A stretch of DNA of 64,000 nucleotides from positions 1,230,191-1,294,190 of the forward strand of contig JAKOGI010000005.1 of the NCBI GenBank assembly GCA_029747015.1, written 5' to 3'. The notes beneath the pieces are model-generated. The model had not been told where the DNA came from. It did no database searches and worked only from the letters and a program-made list of their open reading frames with translations. The DNA comes from Carnegiea gigantea (taxonomy: Eukaryota; Streptophyta; Magnoliopsida; Caryophyllales; Cactaceae). The stretch's first letter is position 1, and each line of letters begins with the position of its first letter. Position numbers and translations under genes: made by a program. Shown here in pieces: positions 1-12,200 of the stretch.

Positions 1-37
1 CACATATAAACATCTGAAACTTTTTTCTGACATTTAC

Positions 38-2260
38 CTGTGCACTGAGAAGAAAAGAACACGAGAATCCTTCCAAAACATTTTCTGGGTGGCATTACCA
101 TGATGAACATCCCAATCAACAATCAAAATTTTTCGAATGCCCAATTCTGGCTGATTGATTAAACATGAGCATAATGACAGTTAGACAAGAATCAAGCCAA
201 AATTTAGAATTGTTTATGAGTCCTTAGTTGAAAAGGGATGGAAGGGTAGAATCTCACTCTTTCATTCAACAGATAACTAGCTGCAATCGCCACATTGTTG
301 AACAAACAAAAACCCATCGGCTCATTCTCCTCTGCATGATGCCCAGGAGGCCTCACAATTGCAAAAGCAGAATCAAGATCTCCTTTAGCCACTTTCTCTG
401 CAGCCTATACGATGGAACAATAACTTAGACGAAAACATTGAAATCACAAGAAAACATGAAACAACTTTTGCTTTGGTGATAAGAACATTCAGGATGTAGA
501 AATCTCCACATGAGAACACCGAGTGTTAACTGAGCCTGACCAGGGCTGATGTAGTAATCTCTGTAACTTGAATTTTTCATTTCACCTCAAGTAGACACGG
601 GTCAGATGGATACAGACACTTAATCCTTAGTTTTAGACTAGACTAGATATAGACTAAATCTCTAGGAAATTGCCAAATCTGACATCAGCATCCATATCCA
701 ACACCTGAAAATTAAGCATCAATAATCAATATGGCCATGTCCACATCACAGTTGCACTAATCACACAAGAATGTTGAACAGTTAGTTTTCAAAGATAGAT
801 ATTTGCCTCACAGAATTTTGTTGCTAGAACAACACAACCATAAGAAAAGTTAGTTTCATTTCTTCTCTCCCTTGGACCATACTTATATGAAACTACTAAG
901 GTGGAGGTCCTTGATACTCTATGAAAAGCAGATCCACTTTAGTTTTTCAGGGCTTGTTTGTTAGACATTATGGATGAATTGGAACAATGTTTTAAATTAT
1001 TCCTAACAAAATAAAAGCCATGCCATGGCAACCCATAAATAAACCAGCTTAATTTCCCACTTAACAAAAAAAAATTTACCTCCAGAACAGACCCTGCAGC
1101 TAAATAAGCAGCTTCTGATGAGCCTTTGTTAAAATAAATGGAATTAAACTTGGAGGCAATTCTGTCCCTGCGAGAATCAAACTGCTTGGAGCTTATACTC
1201 TTAATAAGATCAACGTGACTTTTTGAGTGAACCAATTGTATGTATCTGTCTTCTGCTTCTTTAGCACCCAAAAGCACGCACCTGAAAAGGAATGACGAAA
1301 GATTCAGGATACCAATTTATATAGTAGAGTTTTTTTACAACCCAGAGAACTAAAATACAGCATAAGAACAACCTGGATTCCATGCGCTAACCTCACACAA
1401 CCACCACTTCAATTTTTCATGAAACTATCACAAATAGGCTGCCGCACTAAGCCTTAATGCCTCATATGTTCATGCGATGCTACCTTGAAAGATTATATAG
1501 ATGCACTTTCCCTCCTACTACCAATACTGAGTGATGGCTTTATTGTATGAACGTAAATGGTATACAATTTCTGCTGGATTTTTTGTGGGGTTGGGGGGGA
1601 GGTTGTTGTTTGGAATCTAACTAAACAGATCATGTAACGTAATTTTCCATTTATATCCCAGATATAAATGATAGCAAACAGCCACAAAAACCCTTTATTC
1701 GAGAATTATGAAAACAATAGTCAGCAAAAACATATGAAACCATAGGATGCAAAATTTATACGTCGAACAGACTTCAGGACAGGACAAGATATGGGAAACC
1801 AAAGGGAAAAGGAAAAAAAGAGCGAGAGCTTCGTATCACACTATTGCAATTCTGAGATATCTGATGCAAAGCAAAATTCTTGTGTACATTTTTTTCAAAT
1901 TCTATTTATCTTGTACAGGACATATATCACTTCAACCAAATTCAGCTGCTTTTTCAGATGAACCATGAGAAACCACAAATTTAGCAAAATTAGACTCAAA
2001 CAAACAGCAATTCAAACTCAACAAACAAAGAATATAAGAAAAATAATAGTAAAATGAAACAAAGGAGAGAGAAAGAGAAGGTGAGACCTAGAGAGAAGAC
2101 CCGAGTCACGGAGCTTGTTCCAGATAACCCTAGTACGATCAGGACACTCAGGATGATCATCACCATCAGGAGTATGATGCAAGCACATCCTCTCATCGTA
2201 AACTAGCCCTACACGCCGCCGCACTGAATCATTTCCTCCTGAATTCGCCTCTCCCTCCAT
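38..2260 (-). CDS. HDA5: Class II histone deacetylase, HDA5/HDA18-like (5' part; continues beyond base 1)
   Basis: Zn-dependent lysine deacetylase of the RPD3/HDA1 superfamily that removes acetyl groups from histones. Four exons join in phase on the minus strand: 2260-2088, 1281-1080, 404-258 and 150-38, each bounded by GT and AG. The first encodes the family's N-terminal block (GLVYDERMC, then [14 protein letters not shown]). The second carries [13 protein letters not shown] and [12 protein letters not shown]. The third holds the active-site motif RPPGHHAE and [12 protein letters not shown]. The fourth holds the zinc-ligand motif [12 protein letters not shown] and VLFFSVHR. About 211 residues are visible; the rest of the catalytic domain and the C-terminal region are off the window. 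The start at 2260 is preferred because the family begins shortly before this block; an in-frame ATG at 2290 is an alternative within a GA-rich leader. No break is seen. Class II HDA15 is less likely because the N-terminus lacks a RanBP2 zinc finger. The order of splice phases is consistent throughout. Confidence 0.9.
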
Positions 2261-3245
2261 TTCTTTCTCTCTCTCTCTCTCTCCCCCCAAATTTGATGGA
2301 CTTGAAGCTAAAAAGCCAGTAGTCGAAGTCTGAGATCAGTCCAACTAATGGGATTTTGATTTTGATTTTGATTTTGATTTTGGAGGAAAGTAATTTTTCT
2401 TTTTCTTTTTCTTTTTGGTTTTCTAATCCAATTTGAAAAATAAATAAAGTTAAAAAATGAAAAAGGGCAAAAGCTCTTTTTGAATTTTCTGCCTTTTCCA
2501 GTAATCCAGTTGGAGGGAAATATTTTGGAAATTTCTCCCCTTTTTTCTTTTCTGTTTTTTTGGGTTTACACCTTCCCAAGGAACTTGCTTTTTTGTCAAT
2601 AACAAAAAGTGAAGGAATTTTTTTATCAAAAAATCAATGATGGGATTTTGGGTTTTGAGCTGAAAGTAGCAAGTCAAAAGTTTACATTACTATCTAATAA
2701 CATAATTTATAATTTCTCCAAAAAAACATAATATAATATTGTAAATAAAATAGTCAAAATTATATATTTAACTGACATTTCGTGAGTTAAATATGTTAGA
2801 ATCTTTTGCCCCAATTTAAAGCAAAGTCCAAGATTACTCCAAATATACACCAATTACAATTTAATTATCCTAATGTCTAAACCAACCATATGATAAGCCT
2901 TATTTAAACTTATCAATATCGTCTCATCCTCGACAAAAGTGCCCCTTTTTGAAAGAGAGGCTCATATGGACACATCTATATGCGTGAAGAAAAACATCAA
3001 ATACAACAACGGCAATTGATTTTCACCTCTATACAAGAATTTGCACTTTTGACTACAACTCTATCAGGTGTTTTCTTTTTCTCATTGACAGTCATCCCAA
3101 ATCCTACAGTTTACACACTGACAGCTATTGGCTAGCAAATTTGTCTAAAGCTATACTCATGTACATCAATGGCAAGACAAATTATGTTAGGTAAGAAACA
3201 ACACAAACTAGTCACATCCCCCAGTGCTATTCTCAAAATGCAAAG
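2261..3245. other. Intergenic region: HDA5-like leader/promoter and 3' flank of the PHD gene
   Basis: This 1-kb gap separates two co-oriented minus-strand genes, so it holds the 3' UTR of the PHD gene (near 3245) and the promoter and leader of the deacetylase (near 2290). A CT run at 2266-2284 reads as GA repeats in the transcript sense, typical of plant leaders. A six-base repeat of TTTTGA type (about five units, 2351-2382) and a CTTTTT repeat (2394-2417) lie just upstream. I cannot assign a TATA box with confidence. Confidence 0.5.
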
Positions 3246-6200
3246 TCACGTCCCCTGGCTCCAGGTTTCCCCCTCAGCTTTCACTTCTACTTTCACACCT
3301 TCTGCTTCTTTTATACCGAGCATTTTAGCAAACCTGTCAAAGCTCTCTTGCAGTTGTCTATTGAACGCTTGTTCAGCATACTCGAAAGAGATGGTTGAAT
3401 GTTCAGGCACTTTTATCACCTCAGGTGGGGAGGATCTAAGAAGTTTGTCCATAGGTGTATCATCTGATGGTCTGATCTCACCTTCAGGGGGGTCCCCAAC
3501 GGTATCTTTTGGTCTCTTGACAACCAAATCAGGCATACCTACATCTTGACCCCCCATCATATCAATATCCATGTCTTCATCGTTATACTCTTCCAGAGGA
3601 GGCTTTTCTGCTCCATTTGATGGGGCTTGATCTTTAGAAGGTTCAGTAGCATCTACTATGGCTAAGTGGTCTACTGCTGAAGCCACCGGTGTCAGATCCT
3701 CAGCTTCAAAGCTCTGTGCAAGAACGATCGCATTTGAGGTTGAGATCAAGGCAACCATGTTATCATTAAAATCCCGAAATACTCCCCACAAGAAGTATTT
3801 TTTATTTATCCCTGTCATCAGACAGAGAGTAAAATGTCAGTTTCTGCTTCAAATCATGCTGGACTATAGCAAAATTGCTCATAAAATGTCCTCTGATTCT
3901 TTTGCTATGCAGTAGCACATAGTCAACAATTGAAAAACTTAGGGCCAATGGACACAAGTTTTCTGCTACTCAGAGGTGAGCCTGTGTGGATATGATCCCC
4001 AAGGGTTGTGCTCAGCCCGAAGTTTTTAAATTTGGGATTGGATCAAAAAACTACAGTACATATCAGCTAGTTGGGAAGGGTTCTAACTTCCAACTACGAA
4101 CATACAAGAGCATGGAGAAAAAACTCACTTTGGGAGTTGTGTTCCAGGTGTTTTGAGGAAGATATCAACAACTCAACACCGTGTACATGAGTTCTCAGCA
4201 GCATATCCCACTGATCAAGCTGCTTCACAAGGCAAGCATAAGTTTGCTCATTTCTGCAATTAGATCGAGTAGGGAATTTAGAACTTCAATCAAATTTAGT
4301 CTTTGACAGAAAAAAAAAGATAAAAAACTAGGCAAAAGGTCTAATATTTAGCAAAAAAGATGGACCTCTTAGAAGGCAGAAAATATAGCCCGATATCAAG
4401 CCCACCAGGGGCATCAGCCTTAAAAAGATCACTCCATAGTTTTAATCGTGGAAGAAGCTCAAAGTCAAGCGACTTGGGCAATTGTTGTGCAAGCTCATAG
4501 ACTTTGCTGTGAACTTTGCAGGGAGGATGAGCTTGAATTCCATCAACCAGTCCACAGCAGACATCATCACTATGGACCTTAAAATCACCCCTGTAAATGC
4601 AAGCAAGATTCATTAAGCTAAAGGACTCTGGACTCTAGATACACGGTTAGAGCTGAGAACAAAATTACCAAGGTTAAGCAGGTAAGAATAAAGGATAATG
4701 ATCCTTTCTGCTTTTCAGTGAAGTCTAAATTCCTAGACAAGTCCGAAATCCTATGCAGGTCCAGATATTTCAGAATTCGTAACTGAGATTAATATAAGCT
4801 CTCTAACTTCCACAAACAAGCAAGCCAGAAAGAAGACCCCAAAATTAAACAAATTTTCACTTTGCCACAAAAAAGTTCCATACAAGTTACAGTATGTTTC
4901 TTAACAATCTGGCCAAAAGAAAAACATGCTTAGCAAGAAGCTAACAGGGTAACTCACTTCCATCTTGGAGATGCGGCAGGACAGTTCGGAAGATATCGGT
5001 CAAGCTTCATTGCAACTTCTGCTGGCTCCTCTCGTTCAGAATGAGCTTTCCTGGGCTGAGGATTAGCATGGACACCAAAAGCTGCTCAAGAATAGTTCTA
5101 CCATCAATAAGCCAACTAACATTTGTGCCACATGCCAATCAGTCAGTGAAACAAATCCCTATGCATCCTTTAAATTTCATATCAGACACAGGAAGGACAC
5201 CAATGGATATGATAAAGAAACGGAGATGAACCTGAAGTACATTTCAGGAACAAGAGCTAGCCCGCAGAAATGGAAGCATGCCACTTAAAGGAAGCCATAT
5301 CTGTGGTGCAAGGTGTTGACAAAGTAAACAAGTATATGTTTCCCCACTAATGGCAACTAAGATTTGGATATTAGTATGGCAGGTTGCTGTACTAGAAAAA
5401 GACAATTGGTAGGGGAATCCAGTGCTTCACATGCCTGGATCACTCATCTGCCCTTTGCTCATGGCACCATCATATCTGTGAAAATCATAGTGAGTATATA
5501 GTTGATGCTCAGCGTATTATTGCGTGGTTTGAGGCAATGAAGGGTTACTTTGGAAAGAGCTCTACCTAGCCAAGAAACAACCTTGTGCTCGTGGGCATTC
5601 TGGGTTGCAGTGTCAGATCTGTTCCACCGACACACCTAGGTCTTGGAAGCTAGCTTTCAAGAGAAATCCATGTAGGAACCGGTTATTCAAACATTTGGGG
5701 AAAGACTTTCTGGTTGGAAAGCGAAGATCTCTTTCATCTTAAGTAGCAATGTCTTCTCTGGAAGCAGATTTCAAGATAAGTCAATCTGGAACCAGTTATT
5801 CGACGGTTCGCAAAAGGTCTTTCTGGTTGCAAAGCCAATTATCTCAGCAAGGTCGGGGAGATTGATTTCTATGGATGCACTTGCAATGGATAGAGATGCT
5901 TCCATCTCAGATTATAATTGAGCGGCCTTCTAGCTCTTGCGTTGAGTTCCCTCTTTTTGTTCGTAATTGCAATATTAGGTTCTCTATTAACTTGAATGGG
6001 CCCTCTTTAAGGAAGGGTCTCAATCAGCAAGCACACACTAGATCCTAATTTCTGAACTTTTGGCCTCCTTGCATCCCCCTTCTTCCTAGTTCCTATTTTA
6101 TATGAATTGATTACCCTTCTTCCCATGAAAGTGTCCTTTGTTTGGGCAGCAACACAGCAGAAAACATCAGTTGATAGGTGCATTGTGTGCAAAAAGCACC

Positions 6201-9200
6201 TGAAATCCATTTACCTTAACTGGTTTTGTGTGTGCTCATGGCAGTTCCCCGGGGTTTAGCTTTCTATTGCTTGGGCTTGGAAGAAAACTTAACAGGAGGA
6301 CACTAGACACGGCAGTTCCCCGAGGTTTAGCTTTCTATTGCTTGGGCTTGGAAGAAAACTTAACAGGAGGACACTAGAATTAGTCCTCGTGCCATTTTTT
6401 AAGGATTTAAGAGGAATAAAAACAGAAGAGTCTTTGATCACAAAGAGATGTCTCTTGGGTGCATTTCAGGATGGATGGTCGATTGGTTGAAGGCTTTGCC
6501 TTCTCAGGCTGAGGATATTTGCTGTGCCTCATTGGATGTTGCAGATTTGTTCCTTCATATCCCTGTCATTTGTTGATTACAATACAATCATTTTTCCTAG
6601 GGTGCTTTTTTGAACCAGGAAGGAGGGTGTTGAAGTTATGCAAGATAATGTGTGAACAGCTCCTACTAAGGACAGGTACATCTGTGAGTTTGGATGGTTT
6701 GAACTCATCAAGTTATATTCACTTTCACTAAACAAGGTGTAAAAGCCTCATATTAGCAGATTCCAGACATAGAAGAGGGAGACGAAAGGCAATTTTGGGG
6801 CAACTCAATAGACTAGGAAAAAGGTTCTAGGACATTACTCCCAGAAAGAGTTTGTAACATTCTAGTTCTAGGGAAAGGTTTTAAATCTTATTATATTCTT
6901 CGTCTAACCAATCTGTAGAAATTTCTATAACTATTATCAGTAGTTATTCTTTTCCATGTAACTGGTTTTTTTAAAAAAATTAATATATTTTTGCAATTCG
7001 TTACTAGAAGTAGTAGACTGCTCCCCAAAAATAAATAAATATATCTACTACTACTATTGTTAACTCCCCTACTATCTCAAATCCTACCATTCTCTCTATT
7101 TTGCTCTAAAATCTTTTCGTCTTCAGAAATCACCTTTATGCCTCCTACTAAGAAGACTTTGTATTTCGTGAGCTCCTAGAGCCCAGTAAAGTAAGATCTA
7201 TAGTAGATTTTTTAGGTATGTAGTCAAAATAGTTATAGAATTAGGAACACACATGACACCTTTTAGCTACCACGTGATAAGTAGTCGTTTCTAAGATCAC
7301 TTCACAAAAGAGTTGTCAAAACAAAACTAAATTTAAATCTATATCTTAAGACTCCCACCAAGGTGGGTTGTTCTTTTTTTTGGGGGGGGGGGGGTGTTGC
7401 TTGTATGACCTTAACCTGAATTGCAAAGGGCTGGTTTGGTTGGATACTAGATTAAAAAAACAAGCACTACCTACTACTCCATAAATAGGGCATTGAGGAT
7501 AATTGTACTATAGAACCATTTCACGGTAGTCCACTATAACCCAAGCCAAAAATTTGCCAAAAGTGACTTTTTCCATCAGAAAGCAGATGGAAAAAACTAC
7601 TAGGATGATTTTTTCACCATTTCAATGTTGAAAGACATTAGACCATCCAATTAGAAAGGTTTTATTTAGAAAAGCATATATCCTAGCAAATGTCAAACAT
7701 TATACACATCAACAACCAAGAACAAGCCATCACAGCACAATTAGCATCCAAGGTATTCACTCCTTTTGGTTAACAAGATCATATAGATGAGTAGAAATTA
7801 ATGAAGAACACCTGAACTAACAGCAATTAAACTCAGTATAACTCACCATAGAATGCCCCGAATCACAGCATAATTGCGCTCGAGCCATTAGCTCCTTTTA
7901 GTTTAAAACTAAATCAAATAGAAATACCAACACATATTGGTTCAAGTGCTTTGGCACTTGTTACCCTTAAGTAAAGTCTCGGGTTTGAAGCTTGTGAAAT
8001 GAAGAAAATCTGTGATGGGAGACCTCTACCCTTTATGGACCAATAACTGCTTAACTCTAGTGAATAGATGCCTAAAAGACCAAGAACAGATGAGTAGAAA
8101 TTAGAGAAGAAATACCTGAATTAACAGCAGCTAAACCCTGGACAACTAGCACAGACGAACGCCCAGGATCTCTATTGTCTTTCTCTATGTCGATTTGGGG
8201 AACTTTGAGAGAAGACAAGGGGGGTTTAGCACTTGAAGTTTCCCACAGAAGATATCTTGGTGAAAATTTTGCTGGAATAAAATTCCAATCAAGAACATTA
8301 AACTTTGGAACCTATTAAGCTGCAAAATCATGTCTCACAAACAATACAGATAAAGGATCTGATATTGACAGTACATATGGCTTTCCTTAGTTACATGTTA
8401 TAGACTCTCTTACTAACAGCCTTTTGCAACAAACTTAAATTCAAATTAAGGTAGATGGACATTGCCAGGAAACGCAATAAACAGCCCACATCCTTACGTT
8501 TAGTTTCCTATCTTCCACGACTGCAACAATCCCATGTCCCATTCATAATTTCACAACGGAGGAACTATAAATGTCTCAAGAACTTCAGATATCCCATACA
8601 ACTGCACCCGCCCTCAAAATTACATTCACTGGTAGGCTTTCTGATTTTACTTAATAACATAATTGATTATTCATAACACCTGCCTGAACATAACAAACAT
8701 CTTTTTTTGGGCCCGGGGGGGTTACGTTTACCTAATTGGCACTCCAGAACATTAACTAAGCAGCACTATTCATGAATTTCATTAGTTACTTACAAATATA
8801 GCCTTTGATTTTCAGTAGCATCACGCCCTTCAATAAGCACTCATAAGTCGCTGACTCTCATGACATTTATAAGAATTGATCCTAAATCATCACAACTTGC
8901 AAGGATAGAATCACGACCATTCGTGTTTTCTCTTAACAAGTTTCTACATCGCTCTTGATCAGCTGCAATGTCACTTTTTTATCTTCTAAAACTAATCCAT
9001 GTAGTACTATTCTATGTCCTTATCTTCTATATTTGCTTTCCATTTTTACAGCAAAAGCAAGCCACTAATTTTGTATGATGTATTATTTCTCTGAACCATG
9101 CCTCAATGCAGAGAGTAATAACAGTCATTCCACATTCTGTTTAGCCGATGATATATACATCATCAGACGTTAGAAAGAGCTGAGAAACTTCTGATACCTT

Positions 9201-12200
9201 ATGGTGACTCTTTTTCTTGTTAATGTCAAAGTGGCTACATGGGATAACAAGAAGACTACACATTGATAAATCTATAAGCTTATGTCACTATGTCTACACT
9301 GGAAATTTTAAGCACTATTCCCGGTGTTGAATGTGCAGACAATGCTTACTTGATTCTTTATCTGCCGCAGAATTTGAGACTCGGCCACTTCTAGCTGCAT
9401 TTCCAGTCCTGGCAGGAGACTCCATCAGAGCCACTTCTTTCTGAACCACAAGTCTCCCTTTGTCTGACACAGATGACCAAAGCCGTCGATATGCTAATTG
9501 CCACAGCAAGGGTATAACAAAATGGGAAAAAGTTGAAGGAAATGTATTGGCACATTTTTTGCTGTCACCAATGTTGCAATAGTTGACCTATTACTAGAAG
9601 AGTCCTGTGTAAGTAGTTCTGGTAAGTAATATGTAAATCTATTCTTCCAAAAGGTGATTGCTGTGTTTCTTAGAACAGCTGAACACAATAACTCATAGTA
9701 ACCTTGAGAATTAGTGACTGAAAAACCATGACCTTAACTAAGACAATTTTGGCAGAGCTTCAACTATTTTCTGAGTCAAAGGCAAGAAATACAAGTAATC
9801 AGAGAAATATTGAAAAGAAGCAAATGTCGTCTACTACTTCTTTATGGTGAGGTATTAAGCCACCCAATGCCTCACCATCAAGGGTAGAACGAAAAACACC
9901 TTGCTGAAATTGCAGAAGCATTGGTAAGGCTGCATTTGCAGAAGCCCCTAAAGAGAAACTTCATGAGAAGAATTGGGTTAAAGGTAAGGTGTGGTACATG
10001 GAGCTGCGGAAGCAATTATTCACGAGAGTTTTCCATGAGATTGGCTGAATTATACTATACAACCCATCAGAGTTTGGAAACATTACCACTTGAAAGTCTC
10101 TCACTGCTAAATTCAAAAGATGGCTATGCATACAAACAATTGTCCATTCTGTGGAGTTGGGCAATTTTTTCATCTTGGATTTTATGAGTAAAGCAAATAC
10201 CTTATAACCTGTTATATACTTCCTTTTTCTATAGATTCGTAGCAATCACTGGTTGTAAATCTATCGGCCAACAGAAACAGCCCTTCAGTCACCAATTCAA
10301 ACTTTCAAAGGTAAGGTTGCCACGTCCAACCCTTCACCCCCTGCCATATGAGACTCCAGGGAATCGAATTGGATTTGGTTATGCATACAACCTAACAATA
10401 ACAATGACCCTCATAAGAATATAAAAAGTTCAGGTACATGTGACTCGCTGACATAATCATGACTACTACCGGTTTGGCAGACAATAGTCCATCAGTTCCC
10501 ATAGAAAATTAGCATGCTGATGACAAGTAACAATTATGACAGGTTCACTGAATTTGCTAGTTTGGCCAGCTCATTCTCATGCACTCGTGCCGACTGAAAA
10601 GAGATGCTGGACACTCAAACAAGACACAATTTATTTGTAAGAAAATATAGAAAGAAGAGGAAAAGCAAAATACAAAACGCAGATAACGACATAGATTTTC
10701 TATTACCGATAAACAACCTTGTCGAAAGGAATATTTAAATAAGTTGCTGTCGAAAGAGTTTTGCCATAGGAAAGCTGCCATGATGGCCTTCAGTAAAGGC
10801 CACTTGAATCTCGATAGAGGAATATTGAAAGAATGATTTAGGTGGCAGAAGACTCTGAACACCAGTACATGCAGTTGCTCCCCTTCTTTATATGCACCCC
10901 CCCCCCCCGGCAGCCCCACAAAATTTTAAAAAAAAAAAAACCTTATGAAAAATACGAGCATCGTAGCCTGGGGTAAACAGGACCCTGCAAATGAATAGGA
11001 ACATGTAAATAAAGATAGTCCACTACCTTTAGAAGATGATGAGTTCTGAGCTGTTGAACTGCTAGGCACACTCCTTAGATTGAGAGGCTTTGTGAATCCT
11101 GGAGGCCCAATTTGAGGATTTGGTTTTTTAATGAAATTTGAAGACTGAAGTCTAAATCTAACAGGTTCCCTACTAGGTGAAGACACTGCATTCATTGGAG
11201 GCCTAGAAGGCAAAGATGCTTTTCTTGTAACTGGGAAGCTGCTTTTAGATGCTCCAGACTCTCGCCCCAATGCTTCCTCAACTGGCATGTACTTCATTTT
11301 GGTGTTTTCAGGGGGGTTCCTGATTGTAGATCTTGTTGCTGTGGAATCAGTCAGTTGGGGAACTGCAGAACAGCAGTCATTTTTTAAATTCCAAAAGGTG
11401 GTTGCCAAGTATCCTCAAGGAAAGAAGAATGCATGCCGTACCAGGTTTTAAAAGAGCTTTCGGCTTTGGAATTTCACATTCTTCACAAACCCATTTTTCC
11501 AGGTCACCATCATATATTACTTTCATGCAGTATCTGGAATATAAAGAAATGCCATGGTCAAGAGTATAAGAAATGGTACATTCAGAGCATTAAATGTCTC
11601 AAAAAATTGCTCATTGGCTGCGGATAGATTGCTCAAACTATTCACAGGCAAACATCAAAAAACAATGGCACATCCCTGCAGACCTCCCCCCCCCCCCCAA
11701 AAAAAAAAAAAAATTATATGCCTGCCCGACAAATCCAAGGAGCAAAAAATGCAGACAACCTTACACCTACCAAAAAAATAGGCTATTCCTGAGAGACCCA
11801 CTTTTTGGAAATAGGTTATTAGTAGAACAAAGATCTTGAAAATGGGTTGAGCAGTTGAGAAAAGAAGCAGGCAAAAATGGGATGTTAGTGCCTTATGTTT
11901 AGACTGCTTTCTTAGAATGTGAGGGGCATTAATGAACTATGACAAAGCTAATGCCTCTACAAGTGGGATGTTAGTGCCTTATCTTTAGACTAATTTCTTG
12001 GAATGTGAGGGGCATTAACGACCGCGATAAGAAAATTTTGCGCAAAAGTTTTTTGAGAGACTGGAGATGTGACCTTGTGTGTCTCCAAGAGACAAAAATG
12101 GAGGCCGTTTCACTTTCAGATGTTCGCGCTTTATGGGATAATCACTTTGTTGATTTTACAGCCCTTAATACAGTAGGCTTGTCAGGGGGTGTCCTTGTAA

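Noticed and set aside
2229..2677. Lys/Glu-rich frames upstream of the deacetylase
   Set aside because: They arise from GA, TTTTGA and CTTTTT simple repeats and have no family motif.
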